Part shown: positions 1-8,226 of the stretch, in pieces
How positions within the stretch are numbered: the stretch's first letter is position 1
Layout: the number at the start of each line of letters is the position of its first letter
Origin: Flavobacterium soli DSM 19725
GTDB taxonomy: Bacteria > Bacteroidota > Bacteroidia > Flavobacteriales > Flavobacteriaceae
DNA: 64,000 bases
Reading direction: 5' to 3'
NCBI RefSeq assembly: GCF_000422705.1
Contig: NZ_KE383907.1
Location: 344,620-408,619 of the forward strand
The notes under the pieces: model-generated
What the model saw: only the letters and a program-made list of their open reading frames with translations
The model's database searches: none
What the model was told of the DNA's origin: nothing
Made by a program: the position numbers and the translations under genes

Positions 1-363
1 AAAATCGATCAGCGTTTGCGATAGCTCAACATTTGCTGATGCATTGTATTTTGTTCCAAACTGAACAGCTTGATCCTGACCGGGCTGCCCCAAAAATTCA
101 CCGGGGATAATCTGCGTAATTAGTTTCAGGTTGTTGGTGTAGGCTGCATCAGCCTTTACTTGTGGCAGGTATCCGGACAATTCTTCCCTGAATTTTTGAT
201 TGTACTTCTCCAATTCAAAATCAGACTTCTGAATGGAAAGATGATGACTAACACCATATTCTACCGCTTGCTTTAACGTAAAACTTACAGGTTGCTGTGC
301 CCAGATGAAATGTGGGATTGTCAATAATAACAGCAGACAGTATCTTAAAACCTTATTATTCAT
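1..363 (-). CDS. TolC-family outer membrane efflux protein, N-terminal part (runs off window)
   Basis: The reading frame starts at an ATG whose complement is at 361-363 and stays open to the window edge. Residues 1-22 are a signal peptide ending WAQ. The mature start has the TolC-family feel: a predicted helix with 'TLKQAVEYGV', then 'LSGYLPQVKADAAY'. TolC-type proteins form the outer membrane channel of RND or ABC efflux systems. The GbsR/MarR-type regulator gene just upstream on the same strand fits the common Bacteroidota layout of regulator, TolC, membrane fusion protein, RND pump. The rest of the gene and the pump would lie before base 1. It could be ICE cargo or flanking chromosome; the window cannot decide. 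Confidence 0.8.
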   Translation of the reverse strand, partial: MNNKVLRYCLLLLLTIPHFIWAQQPVSFTLKQAVEYGVSHHLSIQKSDFELEKYNQKFREELSGYLPQVKADAAYTNNLKLITQIIPGEFLGQPGQDQAVQFGTKYNASANVELSQTLIDF

Positions 364-431
364 TTTGTTTATTATATTCAATATTTATTAATCAGTTCAG
401 TTTTTTATGAACTTTTAAGGCAAAAAAAAGG

Positions 432-890
432 TTATTTCCTATTTTCCCATTTTTTGATGGCAATCATCAATTCCTTATAAACGAAGTCTAAAAATTCGGT
501 TACTTCTTTAAGGTCATTATTAAACTGTGGGGTCTTGGTAGTTCTGGCTTTCAGTATTTCTTTCAGTATAACATTCAGGTCATCGAATTTCTCGAAATTC
601 TCCTTGGTCATCTGTGTCCAGTTGTTCATCTTACAACGGAAATAGCGTTTTTTATCGCCAAGCTTGGTAATGTATTCTATATGGTGTGTCATCATCAACC
701 TGTTCAATGCATTGCTGGTTCCACCTTTACTTAAATGCAGGGTTTCCATAATTTCATCAAAGGTCAATTCTACTTTGTCGGCAACCAGAAAAAGTCCCCA
801 AACCCTACACTCGGCAGGCGGCAATCCATACTTTTCATTCAGTACGCCAAATTGCTCAATCAGTTCTTTTTGTTTCTCGGTTAAAACCAT
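432..890 (-). CDS. GbsR/MarR-type winged-helix transcriptional regulator
   Basis: This 152-residue protein has a winged helix at about residues 25-80 ('LTFDEIMETLHLSKGGTSNALNRL'), then a helical C-terminal dimerisation part. The 'GLPPAECRVWGLFLVADK' start is typical of the GbsR-like branch of MarR regulators. It lies 68 bp upstream of the TolC-like gene on the same strand, so the likely role is control of the efflux operon. A near-perfect Bacteroidota promoter precedes it (922-953). Its ligand cannot be inferred. Confidence 0.85.
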   Translation of the reverse strand: MVLTEKQKELIEQFGVLNEKYGLPPAECRVWGLFLVADKVELTFDEIMETLHLSKGGTSNALNRLMMTHHIEYITKLGDKKRYFRCKMNNWTQMTKENFEKFDDLNVILKEILKARTTKTPQFNNDLKEVTEFLDFVYKELMIAIKKWENRK

Positions 891-921
891 AATTGTAAAT
901 GCTCTTCTACTAATTCTGAAG

Positions 922-953
922 CAAAGATAATAAGGTTTTTTGAGTTCAGCAAA
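922..953 (-). promoter_or_regulatory. Bacteroidota sigma-70 type promoter of the regulator/efflux operon
   Basis: On the minus strand TTTG (complement 950-953) is followed by 20 nt and then TATCTTTG (complement 922-929), matching the Bacteroidota -33/-7 consensus. Transcription would start near 917 and read into the GbsR-like gene, leaving a leader of about 25 nt. Confidence 0.75.
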
Positions 954-1123
954 TTATGAACCAACTTTTCCTTGAAAAATTTGGGAAAGTGTGGTTCGGA
1001 ATCGTTACACACTTGTAATAATATTAAGGCAGGTTAATGAATGAGCTAACATTTCACTAACCTGCCATAAAGTTCTTGAGGTTTATTTTGCAAGCCTAAA
1101 CAATAAAATCAAATCACCTTATA

Positions 1124-1366
1124 TCAGTTTTTAGTTGATCGATTTTTTAAAATGAAACCAGTTAACTTATTCGCTAATGGAATTAGTAATAAAACAGCTA
1201 AGTAAGCTACAGGTAATCCTGCAAACCATGATATAATAAAATTGGTAATGAAGTTATCCGAATAAGTATGCTTCAGAAAATGTGATGTGGATGACATAAT
1301 GAATGTTGTCGGAAATACTACAAAAAAAGTACTGATATATTTGGAATATTTATGATCGTTTTTCAT
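1124..1366 (-). CDS. DUF2798-type small membrane protein
   Basis: This 80-residue protein has two predicted membrane helices (about residues 10-28 and 40-70) separated by a short loop. The pattern 'NFIISWFAGLPVAYLAVLLLIPLANKL' resembles DUF2798 proteins, whose function is unknown. The start lies 2 bp after the stop of the SnoaL-like gene, so the two are probably cotranscribed. Nothing suggests a substrate. Confidence 0.65.
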   Translation of the reverse strand: MKNDHKYSKYISTFFVVFPTTFIMSSTSHFLKHTYSDNFITNFIISWFAGLPVAYLAVLLLIPLANKLTGFILKNRSTKN

Positions 1367-1368
1367 TA

Positions 1369-2136
1369 CTAAAATTTTCCATTGGTGTTTTTTCTTTTAT
1401 CAAGTTCAGGAATCGCTTCAATCACGTCCCAATGTTCCACTATTTTATCTTCTTCTATTCGATAAAGATCATAAAAGGCTGAATGCTCACCGCCAAAATA
1501 TCCTTCGCTCAGTACCAGAACAAAGTTGCCTTCTCCTAAAACTTTATGTATTTGAGCATATTTTTGCGGTTTATCTTCCTTTTCCCATTGTGACAGCATA
1601 TCCATAAACTCTTTTACTCCATCGCCCATATGAGGATTATGTTGTATTAGTCTATCGCCATCAAAATATTTTGAAATATCCCTCAGGTTCCCGTCGATTA
1701 ATATGTTTTGAACAAAATCTTGTGCTAATTTTTTATTTGAATCTGTTTTATGGTGGTCGATGGCCTTAGTTTTTCCATCCGTCATTGTCCTGCCACTTTT
1801 ATTTAATTTTCTTGGGTTGATTTGAAGATTATCCCAGTGTTCAACGCTTACACCATTTTCAAAACGATGTATGTCAAATGCCGCGGTATAGTCAAATAAA
1901 AAATAATCGACATGAACAAAACCGTAATCACCATCCTGAAATTGACGAACCACATTTGTATATACTTTATGCATCGGCATTTGGTCATGTAAAGCTAAAA
2001 TTGCCTGTAAGCCTGTTTCAACATTTGGATTGTGCTGTTTATAAGAAGTTGGATGGATAAGTCCGGTTTCTTCTAATGTTGCTGTTTCAATGCTATTCTG
2101 GATAGTAGCAGCCTTATCTTTGTTTGATAATTCCAT
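1369..2136 (-). CDS. Double-domain SnoaL-like (NTF2-fold) protein
   Basis: This 255-residue protein is an internal duplication of an NTF2/SnoaL-like domain. 'QHNPNV' near residue 35 and 'QHNPHM' near residue 165 are repeated, and each half ends in 'VEHWD'. These domains act as small cyclases, isomerases or ligand pockets; in Bacteroidota most are uncharacterised. There is no signal peptide, so it is cytoplasmic. It is transcribed divergently from an HxlR regulator, which usually means control by that neighbour. The promoter at 2165-2195 contains a possible operator. Confidence 0.7.
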   Translation of the reverse strand: MELSNKDKAATIQNSIETATLEETGLIHPTSYKQHNPNVETGLQAILALHDQMPMHKVYTNVVRQFQDGDYGFVHVDYFLFDYTAAFDIHRFENGVSVEHWDNLQINPRKLNKSGRTMTDGKTKAIDHHKTDSNKKLAQDFVQNILIDGNLRDISKYFDGDRLIQHNPHMGDGVKEFMDMLSQWEKEDKPQKYAQIHKVLGEGNFVLVLSEGYFGGEHSAFYDLYRIEEDKIVEHWDVIEAIPELDKRKNTNGKF

Positions 2137-2164
2137 AATTTTTATTTTTATAAATTTACAGAGG

Positions 2165-2216
2165 CAAAGCTACGTTGATAGAATGTCAGGTAAAATATGG
2201 GGCAAAATATTGACAT
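2165..2216 (-). promoter_or_regulatory. Promoter of the SnoaL-like gene with an overlapping inverted repeat
   Basis: The minus-strand -7 box TAGCTTTG (complement 2165-2172) lies 19 nt from a TTTT -33 element (complement 2192-2195). ATGTCA at 2183-2188 and TGACAT at 2211-2216 form an inverted repeat with a 22-nt spacer; one arm falls inside the promoter spacer. The divergent HxlR regulator is the natural candidate to bind it. The operator is inferred. Confidence 0.45.
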
Positions 2217-2287
2217 GGTGAAAATTTTATCCCTATTGTCATACAGAATTAAAGTAATAATTTTAAGGATTTAAATAATATTGGCAC

Positions 2288-2674
2288 ATGTACGAGAAGA
2301 AGATACCAAAGGATTTTAGCTGCGGAATGGGTATTACGATGGAAATAATTGGAGGAAAATGGAAACCTTGCCTGATAAATTCAATTCATAAAGGTTTTTG
2401 CAGGCCTAGCGAACTGGCGAAACAGCACCCTGATGCCAGCAAAAGAGTACTGAACCTACAATTAAAAGAATTGGAAGAACATGGCGTGGTTTCAAAAATT
2501 ATATATCCCGAATTGCCTCCAAAAGTAGAATATTTTTTAACTGATTTAGGGAAATCCCTTTTGCCACTTATTGGTGCAATGGAACAATGGGGTAGTGATT
2601 TCATGGATGAATTTTATCAAAGGCAGGCAAATAAATATGCAAAGCAGGAAGAGGGAAGTTCAGCCGTGTTGTAA
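2288..2674 (+). CDS. HxlR-family winged-helix regulator
   Basis: This 128-residue protein shows the HxlR core: 'CGMGITMEIIGGKWKPCLI' near the start, the DNA-reading helix in 'RVLNLQLKELEEHGVV', and the wing 'PPKVEYFLTDLG'. HxlR proteins often sense electrophiles or redox state through the N-terminal cysteine, here residue 12. It is divergent from the SnoaL/DUF2798 pair and convergent with mobC, whose stop is 15 bp away. It marks the edge of recognisable transfer genes. Confidence 0.85.
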   Translation: MYEKKIPKDFSCGMGITMEIIGGKWKPCLINSIHKGFCRPSELAKQHPDASKRVLNLQLKELEEHGVVSKIIYPELPPKVEYFLTDLGKSLLPLIGAMEQWGSDFMDEFYQRQANKYAKQEEGSSAVL

Positions 2675-2689
2675 TTCCAGCTAAGAGCT

Positions 2690-4693
2690 TTATTTATCTT
2701 CTTTCACTAAATGCTGTAAATCCGGATCATTCTTGATACGCTCTATTTCACTTACAACAATATTCAGAATGTCGGATTTTATTCGTTTGTAATTGCTGTC
2801 GATTTCCTTTTTCATTTTATCCTCACCCTGCTCATTTACAAAAGATAAGATTTGCGGTATTTGCTCATAGGCTTTACTTTCTGCTGCTACCTTTTCATTG
2901 TCCACTACAATTTCAGCATGGAAGATTTTCTGGTCGATACGCTCATCAAAGTTATCCGATACAGAACCGACGAACATACCTTGTGTCAAAGTTGAAATTT
3001 TCGAAGCAGGTATTAAGCTATCGAGCTGTGTGGATATAGAAGTAGATTTATCATTTCGGTTAATCGTCATACTTTGGCGTTTCTGCAATACTTTCCCAAA
3101 GCGTTCCGAAAGGCTCTTTGCCGTTTCGCCAACTACCTGCCCGGAGAAAATATTACCAACGGTATTTTGAATTACCTTACTTTCCTTGTCGCCATAATCC
3201 CTTGTTAATTGCGAAAAATCCTGAAAGCCCAAACATACAGCCACCTTATTACTTCTCGCTGTTGCGATAAGATTATCCAGTCCCCTAAAATAAATTGTGG
3301 GCAGCTCATCTATGATTACTGAACTCTTTAATTGCCCTTTTTTGTTGATGAGCTTAACAATACGGGAATTGTACAAACCCAATGCTGCGGAGTAGATATT
3401 TTGGCGGTCGGGATTATTACCCACGCACAAAATTTTAGGCTCTTTTGGGTTATTGATGTCGAGCGTAAAGTCATCGCCAGTCATAACCCAATACAACTGC
3501 GGGCTAATCATTCTTGACAAAGGGATTTTTGCCGATGCAATCTGTCCCTGCAATTGGTCTTGTGCGCCACCTTGCCAGGCATCCATAAACGGAGAAAGAT
3601 AGTTTTCCAAATCGGAATATGAGGTCAGAATGGTAAATACGTCCGAATACTTTTTATTCAGCAATTCAATGGCGTGCGGGAATGTACAATACTTACCATC
3701 CTCATAGATTTTCAGATACCAAATAATGGCAGCCAATAGGATAATTGGGCTTTCCACGAAAAAATCCCCTTGCTTCTGTATCCAGCTTCGATTGAGGTTC
3801 AGCATTATGGTGTAAGCCGCTTCGTAAGCGTCGGAAATGTCTGTCATAAAATCGGGATTGAGTGGATTGCACCTATGGCTCTTGCGTGGGTCATCGAAAT
3901 TTATCACATAGAATTTTGGTTGAACTTTGTACTTATCCCGATGCTTCAATAAATGATTGTAGGCAATGGTGGAAAGGTCGTCAAATTTAAAATCATATAT
4001 ATACATACTAAAGCCTTTCTCAATCTGCTGCTTGATGTAGTTGTTTACGATGGCATAAGATTTACCGGAACCCGGAGTACCCAACACGATTGATGCCCTG
4101 AAAGGATTTACAATGTTTATCCAACCGTTGTTCCATTTGCCTTTGTAGTAAAATTTGGTGGGCAGGTTAACGGAATATTCATTTTCCATCAGCTTTGTTT
4201 CCTGTTGAAAGCTCTCGTTCTCGTTGTTGAAAACATCGTCCATTAAGTTGGTACGAAGCAAGCGGCTCATCCATACGCCCGCCATCAGCAAAGCAATATA
4301 ACCTAACGAGATAGTAAGGATATACAGAAATGTTCCTATTACCGGAGATAGCTTTAACAACGGCGTGTTCAGAAAGAACAGCACAAAACCAACGCCCAAA
4401 GCCACGTAGATTTTAGCCCAGGTTATCTTCTCATTCTTTACGCCTTTCGTTCCCAAACAACTCAAAGCAAGCAAAACCAAAGCGAACGCCTTGGTATAAA
4501 GGGTATGTGAAAACAAGCCCGCCGTCCGGTCGAAATTGCCTAATATCTTGTTGATTATTTCCAACGTCCAACCACGTTCTAAAAAGAACCCGTAGCAGAA
4601 CCAATAAAGGTGCATCAGCACCAAAAGAATACTGACTGCCCGCATAAAAGCCATTATTTTGGCTAAACCTCTTAAATCGTCTTCTCCCTGCAT
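2690..4693 (-). CDS. mobC: Type IV coupling protein (VirD4/TraD type, MobC of Bacteroidetes ICEs)
   Basis: This 667-residue protein has four membrane helices in residues 10-145, Walker A 'GTPGSGKS' at residues 205-212, and a Walker B-like 'SVIIDELP' near residue 460, as in VirD4-family ATPases. It docks the relaxase-DNA complex to the type IV secretion channel at the inner membrane. In CTnDOT-like elements the coupling gene normally follows mobA-mobB. Here a mercury cassette (4.9-6.1 kb) separates it from mobB, and it has its own phased GCC element upstream (4744-4790). The length is normal and the frame intact. Confidence 0.92.
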   Translation of the reverse strand: MQGEDDLRGLAKIMAFMRAVSILLVLMHLYWFCYGFFLERGWTLEIINKILGNFDRTAGLFSHTLYTKAFALVLLALSCLGTKGVKNEKITWAKIYVALGVGFVLFFLNTPLLKLSPVIGTFLYILTISLGYIALLMAGVWMSRLLRTNLMDDVFNNENESFQQETKLMENEYSVNLPTKFYYKGKWNNGWINIVNPFRASIVLGTPGSGKSYAIVNNYIKQQIEKGFSMYIYDFKFDDLSTIAYNHLLKHRDKYKVQPKFYVINFDDPRKSHRCNPLNPDFMTDISDAYEAAYTIMLNLNRSWIQKQGDFFVESPIILLAAIIWYLKIYEDGKYCTFPHAIELLNKKYSDVFTILTSYSDLENYLSPFMDAWQGGAQDQLQGQIASAKIPLSRMISPQLYWVMTGDDFTLDINNPKEPKILCVGNNPDRQNIYSAALGLYNSRIVKLINKKGQLKSSVIIDELPTIYFRGLDNLIATARSNKVAVCLGFQDFSQLTRDYGDKESKVIQNTVGNIFSGQVVGETAKSLSERFGKVLQKRQSMTINRNDKSTSISTQLDSLIPASKISTLTQGMFVGSVSDNFDERIDQKIFHAEIVVDNEKVAAESKAYEQIPQILSFVNEQGEDKMKKEIDSNYKRIKSDILNIVVSEIERIKNDPDLQHLVKEDK

Positions 4694-4743
4694 TCTTTTT
4701 TAGTTTTAATGTTCGGGCGTGAATTTAAAGGCTCTACACAGCG

Positions 4744-4790
4744 GCTATAAGAATGTGGCAGTCAATGGCGGTGCGTGGCAGTGTTTGGCG
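4744..4790 (-). promoter_or_regulatory. Helically phased GCC array upstream of mobC
   Basis: On the minus strand GCC occurs four times at exactly 10-bp steps (plus-strand GGC at 4757, 4767, 4777, 4787). The spacers are AAACACT, ACGCACC and ATTGACT. It is followed by ACTGCCACATTCTTATA, almost the same as the sequence after the tra-operon copy. It ends about 50 bp before the mobC start codon. Arrays with the same spacing occur at 8227, 13949, 25552 and 9975. Confidence 0.7.
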
Positions 4791-4890
4791 AAGTGATAAG
4801 AGTTGTAGCTTCTATGATCCTTTTGTATCGTAACATTTATGAAGCATCCAAATAAAAAATACTTTTAGTTGCTCTTCTGTTTTCTGTCCG

Positions 4891-5097
4891 TCAGCAACAT
4901 TTTTTGTCCTGCTGAATTGGTGGACAAGGAACACTTCCGTAACTACAATAAACACAACAGTCTCCTTGTTTTGGTTTAAGAACTTGTTTGCATTTTTCAC
5001 ATTCGTAGAAATATTGGCAAGCGTCTGTCGGCATTGTTTCTTCTTTCTTGTGTCCGCAGTTGGGGCAAGTAATTGTTGATTGCAATATGATTTCCAT
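4891..5097 (-). CDS. GDCCVxC-domain small cysteine-rich protein
   Basis: This 68-residue protein has paired CxxC motifs ('CPNCGHKKE', 'CEKCKQ'), then 'GDCCVYCSYGSVPCPP' and a C-terminal 'KKCC'. Small GDCC proteins are regularly found next to MerTP-like transporters in Bacteroidota, and are thought to bind thiophilic metals. The gene starts 6 bp after the MerTP stop and is the last gene of the ArsR-MerTP operon. The function is inferred from cysteines and neighbours. An overlapping frame at 4812-5000 was rejected. Confidence 0.8.
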   Translation of the reverse strand: MEIILQSTITCPNCGHKKEETMPTDACQYFYECEKCKQVLKPKQGDCCVYCSYGSVPCPPIQQDKKCC

Positions 5098-5103
5098 TTG
5101 GTT

Positions 5104-5697
5104 TTATTTTTTGTCGGTTACAGAATATCCTGTTGAGTTAATTGCTTTTTCGACCTCAGAAATATTCGTTTTTGAGTTGTCAAATTCCACGATTGCGTTT
5201 CCTTTTTCGTATGAGGCGTTTGAACTTATTATTCCTGTCAATTTATTTACTTCGTGATTTACGTGTTCGCCACAACTTGCACAAGTCATTCCGCTAATCG
5301 TAAATTCTACTTTTTGAATATTGGATTTGTCCACCGCTATAATTTGCTTTTCTGTCTTTGGGTAGAAAATGCTTGAGTAGTATGGAAAGGCAAGCATTAC
5401 GATTGCAAATGCTGTTACAATTCCTAAAAACATTTTTGACTGAATGAATTTTGGTTTTTCTTCTGTCTCACAATTGCAATCTATCTGCTTTTTGGGTTTC
5501 AACTTTTGATACCAAGCAAAACCAAGAACCAAAATTGTCAACCCGATAAAATAGGGTCGAAAAGGTTCAAGCCAAGAAAAAGTGGAAGCAAGACCGCTTG
5601 TTCCTGCAATAAGAGCCAATACTGGTGTGATGCAACAAAGAGAAGCTGCAATTGTAGTCAAAAGTCCTGCACCAATTAATTTTTTGTCAGTTTTCAT
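5104..5697 (-). CDS. merTP: Mercuric transport fusion protein MerTP
   Basis: This 197-residue fusion has a MerT-like part with three membrane helices, the first carrying the Cys-Cys pair at residues 21-22 ('ASLCCITPVLAL'), and a C-terminal HMA/MerP-like domain with 'GMTCASCGEHV'. A 'CNC' motif lies in the loop after helix two. Such fusions import Hg(II) or related metal ions for intracellular handling. No merA or merB is seen in the window, so reduction would need a gene elsewhere. The start overlaps the regulator stop by 4 bp, indicating translational coupling. Substrate specificity for mercury is by family only. Confidence 0.85.
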   Translation of the reverse strand: MKTDKKLIGAGLLTTIAASLCCITPVLALIAGTSGLASTFSWLEPFRPYFIGLTILVLGFAWYQKLKPKKQIDCNCETEEKPKFIQSKMFLGIVTAFAIVMLAFPYYSSIFYPKTEKQIIAVDKSNIQKVEFTISGMTCASCGEHVNHEVNKLTGIISSNASYEKGNAIVEFDNSKTNISEVEKAINSTGYSVTDKK

Positions 5698-6068
5698 ATT
5701 GTTTCTAATATTTTGTTTTCGTCAAGTATTTTGAAAAATGGTTTCAGCATTTTTTCATACTCTTTAGTCAGTGAGTGAAAAATAGTTTGAGCTTCTCGTT
5801 CGGTTTCAATAAGTTTTCTGTCTTTGAGTTTCCGCAAGTGTTGTGAAACCGCTGAAATTGTCATACCAAGAATATCACTTATATCACAAACACAAAGTCG
5901 TTTTTCTTCATAAAGTAGAAAGAGTATTTTCAGTCTTACATTGTTTCCCGCTAATTCAAGTCCGTTCGATAAATAGTCAAAAGAACCGTTGAGTTCTGAA
6001 ACTCGGTCTTTACAGCGGTTTATTTGTTTAATGTCTGCTTGTTGTCGTATGCAAGAATTATTGTCCAT
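5694..6068 (-). CDS. ArsR/SmtB-family metalloregulator of the merTP operon
   Basis: The winged helix is clear: 'NNVRLKILFLLYEEKRLCVCDISDILGMTISAVSQHLRKLKDRKLI'. The CVC pair in the recognition region is the usual alpha-3 metal-thiolate site of ArsR proteins. A longer frame reaches 6152, but the ATG at 6068 is preferred: a consensus promoter ends only 4 bp before it, so the upstream codons would not be transcribed. The product is then 124 residues, a normal ArsR length, and the mRNA is nearly leaderless. It should repress merTP and itself by binding the palindrome at 6092-6113. Confidence 0.85.
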   Translation of the reverse strand: MDNNSCIRQQADIKQINRCKDRVSELNGSFDYLSNGLELAGNNVRLKILFLLYEEKRLCVCDISDILGMTISAVSQHLRKLKDRKLIETEREAQTIFHSLTKEYEKMLKPFFKILDENKILETI

Positions 6069-6072
6069 AGCA

Positions 6073-6113
6073 CAAAGATAGTCAATTTGTTTATTTAAGC
6101 AATTACTTAAATA
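6073..6113 (-). promoter_or_regulatory. merTP-operon promoter with a 22-bp palindromic operator over the -33 box
   Basis: The minus-strand -7 box TATCTTTG (complement 6073-6080) is 19 nt from a TTG -33 box (complement 6100-6102). The TTG sits at the centre of a palindrome at 6092-6113 with 8-bp arms TATTTAAG / CTTAAATA. This is the expected form of an ArsR/SmtB operator. The start codon at 6068 is at or very near the predicted transcription start. Confidence 0.75.
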
Positions 6114-6196
6114 CAACTCAAATTCTTTCAGAATTATAAAGTGACAGCTCAATAAATCTTTTTAAAAACAGATTTTTAATTCCAAAATCTGACCTC

Positions 6197-7477
6197 TTAC
6201 AGTCTTCTTTTTTTTTTCTTCTTCATTTTGTTAGCAAAATCCTGTTCCTCGTAATCATCGCCCTGTGCTTCGGGTAACAAACCGCCAAATGCCTCAATCA
6301 AACCGTCTTCGTGTTTTTCAGTAGTATTCAGGAAGTCGAACAAATGGTGTGGTTCTTCCGCAGGAAGATCTGCATCATTTGATGTGGATGTTTTTGGTGG
6401 TTGTACGGCAGGTTCTTTAATCTCCAGTTTGATATTATTGTTCCAATAATCATTAAAGGCATTGGCAGAAAGTTTCTTGCTCAAACGTGAACCGTTCCAA
6501 ACCGTTTTAGAATTGTGGTCTATAAAAGTCATTCCGTAAATACGCCCTGTGTCATTTCTACGAACCACAACGTTAATGCCCTGTTCGCCTAACTGTTTTT
6601 TAAAAGCCTGTTCATCACTTGTGGTTTGCAGGGCAATAGTTACAACAGCTTTAATGGTTGGTTTTGTCGGGTGGTCTTTTAAATCCTCTTTGCATTTTGC
6701 AAAATGCAATTCCAAAGCCGGAAGCCCTGCATTTTTACCAAACAACGAAGCCTTGAACGGAAGCCCGGCTCTTTCGCCTTTTTCATTTAAAGGAATGTAC
6801 AGTAAACCCTGCCGTAGTTGTCCCTGCAATTCGCCCTGCACTTTTTCGGTAGTAACATTGAACAGGGAAAGCAAAGCATTGTATTCGCCCAAAGTCTGAA
6901 ATTTATAATAATTCGGCAGGTGGCGGACTACTGAAGCAATTTGACTTTTTACATCGCCTGCTTTGTAATCTACCGGACGGAAAACCTTATCATTCTGAGT
7001 GCGCTCTTTGTCTGTTGCAGGTATCAGCCCGTGTTGCCTTTCCAGTTCTCGGCATACATTCATTGACCGCATTTTCTCGAATTTGTCCGAAATCTTTTTG
7101 CCCTGCTCGTCCACGCAAACCGATACAATGTGTATATGGCTGCGGTCAATATCGGTATGCTTAAACACTACGAAAGGTTGTTCGCCGTAACCCATTTCCC
7201 GCATATACTGCTCCGCCATTTGCCGAAACCTGTCATCGCTAACCTTATCTTTCGGGTCGGGATTAAGCGAAATATGCAACGTATGTTTCTCGGTATTACG
7301 GTTGGCTATCAAATAAGGGGCAAAAGATTGTGCTAATTGTGCAACAGTATATGCTCCGTTTGACCTTTCGATTATCTTATTTGTGAACAGAATTTTTCCA
7401 TTTTCATTCTCCACTTTCAGATTGTTATATGCCAATGCTCCGTACAAATTTTCGCTTCTGCCGATTTTCGCTATCAT
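6197..7477 (-). CDS. mobB: Relaxase MobB of a Bacteroidetes ICE
   Basis: This 426-residue protein has the relaxase N-terminal domain with 'NTEKHTLHISLNPDP' near residue 65 and the metal-binding histidine motif 'KHTDIDRSHIHIVSV' near residue 105. Relaxases nick oriT and stay attached to the transferred strand. The C-terminus is acidic and then very basic ('MKKKKKRRL'). It starts 2 bp after the mobA stop, so the two genes are an operon. The probable oriT lies just upstream at 7.9-8.3 kb. It is intact. Confidence 0.9.
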   Translation of the reverse strand: MIAKIGRSENLYGALAYNNLKVENENGKILFTNKIIERSNGAYTVAQLAQSFAPYLIANRNTEKHTLHISLNPDPKDKVSDDRFRQMAEQYMREMGYGEQPFVVFKHTDIDRSHIHIVSVCVDEQGKKISDKFEKMRSMNVCRELERQHGLIPATDKERTQNDKVFRPVDYKAGDVKSQIASVVRHLPNYYKFQTLGEYNALLSLFNVTTEKVQGELQGQLRQGLLYIPLNEKGERAGLPFKASLFGKNAGLPALELHFAKCKEDLKDHPTKPTIKAVVTIALQTTSDEQAFKKQLGEQGINVVVRRNDTGRIYGMTFIDHNSKTVWNGSRLSKKLSANAFNDYWNNNIKLEIKEPAVQPPKTSTSNDADLPAEEPHHLFDFLNTTEKHEDGLIEAFGGLLPEAQGDDYEEQDFANKMKKKKKRRL

Positions 7478-7479
7478 TT

Positions 7480-7920
7480 CTAAGACTGTTTTTTTAGATG
7501 TTTTGCTTCAAATTCTTCAGTTATCTGAATGATTTTTTGGCATAGCATCGCCATTTCAGCCGTCTGTTTTTCCAATTTGTAAAGGAACGCTGCGGCTTTT
7601 TTCTCGGAAAAATTCTTGTACAGCAGCTTTACAATCTGGTTATAGTTTACACCAACGGAGCGAAACTGACTGTGAAACGAGGTTAATCTCATATAAAAAT
7701 CAACCGTTCCCTTGTCAATTTTAACCGATTTCATTTCTTTACTGAACAGCAGAGAAATGATAAACTTTGCTTTATTGGGCATTCCCGATGTTTCAAAAAG
7801 CGATAAAAGTTTGGCATTTTCTTCATCAGTAAGACGAAAGACGTGGCGGTGGATACTTGGGTCGGTTTTTGCCTTCCGTCCGCCTTTATTTTGTTTTCTG
7901 TTATTATTCTCATTCATCAC
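7480..7920 (-). CDS. mobA: Relaxosome accessory protein MobA
   Basis: This 146-residue protein has a basic N-terminus and a ribbon-helix-helix-like segment ('HVFRLTDEENAKLLSLFETSGMPNKAKFI'), then helices with 'GVNYNQIVKLL', a motif shared with MobC-type relaxosome proteins. It should bind oriT and help load the relaxase. Position directly before mobB and next to a hairpin-rich non-coding region supports this. In Bacteroidetes ICE naming it is MobA. Confidence 0.85.
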   Translation of the reverse strand: MMNENNNRKQNKGGRKAKTDPSIHRHVFRLTDEENAKLLSLFETSGMPNKAKFIISLLFSKEMKSVKIDKGTVDFYMRLTSFHSQFRSVGVNYNQIVKLLYKNFSEKKAAAFLYKLEKQTAEMAMLCQKIIQITEEFEAKHLKKQS

Positions 7921-7982
7921 TAATCCATTTTAAATTCACACAAAACCTCGACTTCGGAGTGGTTTTTCAAGCTCCCAGTAGG

Positions 7983-8036
7983 GCAAGTTGTTTTGAGGCA
8001 CTAACTCGGTTTCGAGTGCCTCAAAACACAACTTGC
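7983..8036. repeat. Long inverted repeat (hairpin) in the probable oriT
   Basis: The left arm GCAAGTTGTTTTGAGGCACT (7983-8002) pairs with the right arm at 8015-8036, which differs only by a 2-nt insertion. The 12-nt loop contains CTCG/CGAG, which allows an extended alternative stem. It begins 63 bp upstream of mobA. Confidence 0.75.
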
Positions 8037-8062
8037 CGTGTTCTGTTGAACACAAAAATCCG

Positions 8063-8121
8063 TCCGCCAAAAAAGGCGGAACCGGATTAAATGTAACAGG
8101 GAAAAACGGCTCGATGCCGTT
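8063..8121. repeat. Two short perfect hairpins in the probable oriT
   Basis: TCCGCC-A6-GGCGGA occupies 8063-8080. AACGGC-TCGAT-GCCGTT occupies 8105-8121 and extends to GGGAA/TTCCC with a bulge. Neither is followed by a T-run, so they are not obvious terminators. Confidence 0.6.
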
Positions 8122-8226
8122 CCCGTTACCCTCCGATTTGTCAAAAGTGTTTTGCATAAATCCATTAATAAAAATCATTGTACAAAGTAAAGCCCTGTTT
8201 ACGAAAGCATTGTATTGTATAACAGT

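Noticed and set aside
4812..5000. 62-codon frame overlapping the GDCC-protein gene
   Set aside because: It lies in another frame of a gene with clear cysteine motifs and operon spacing.
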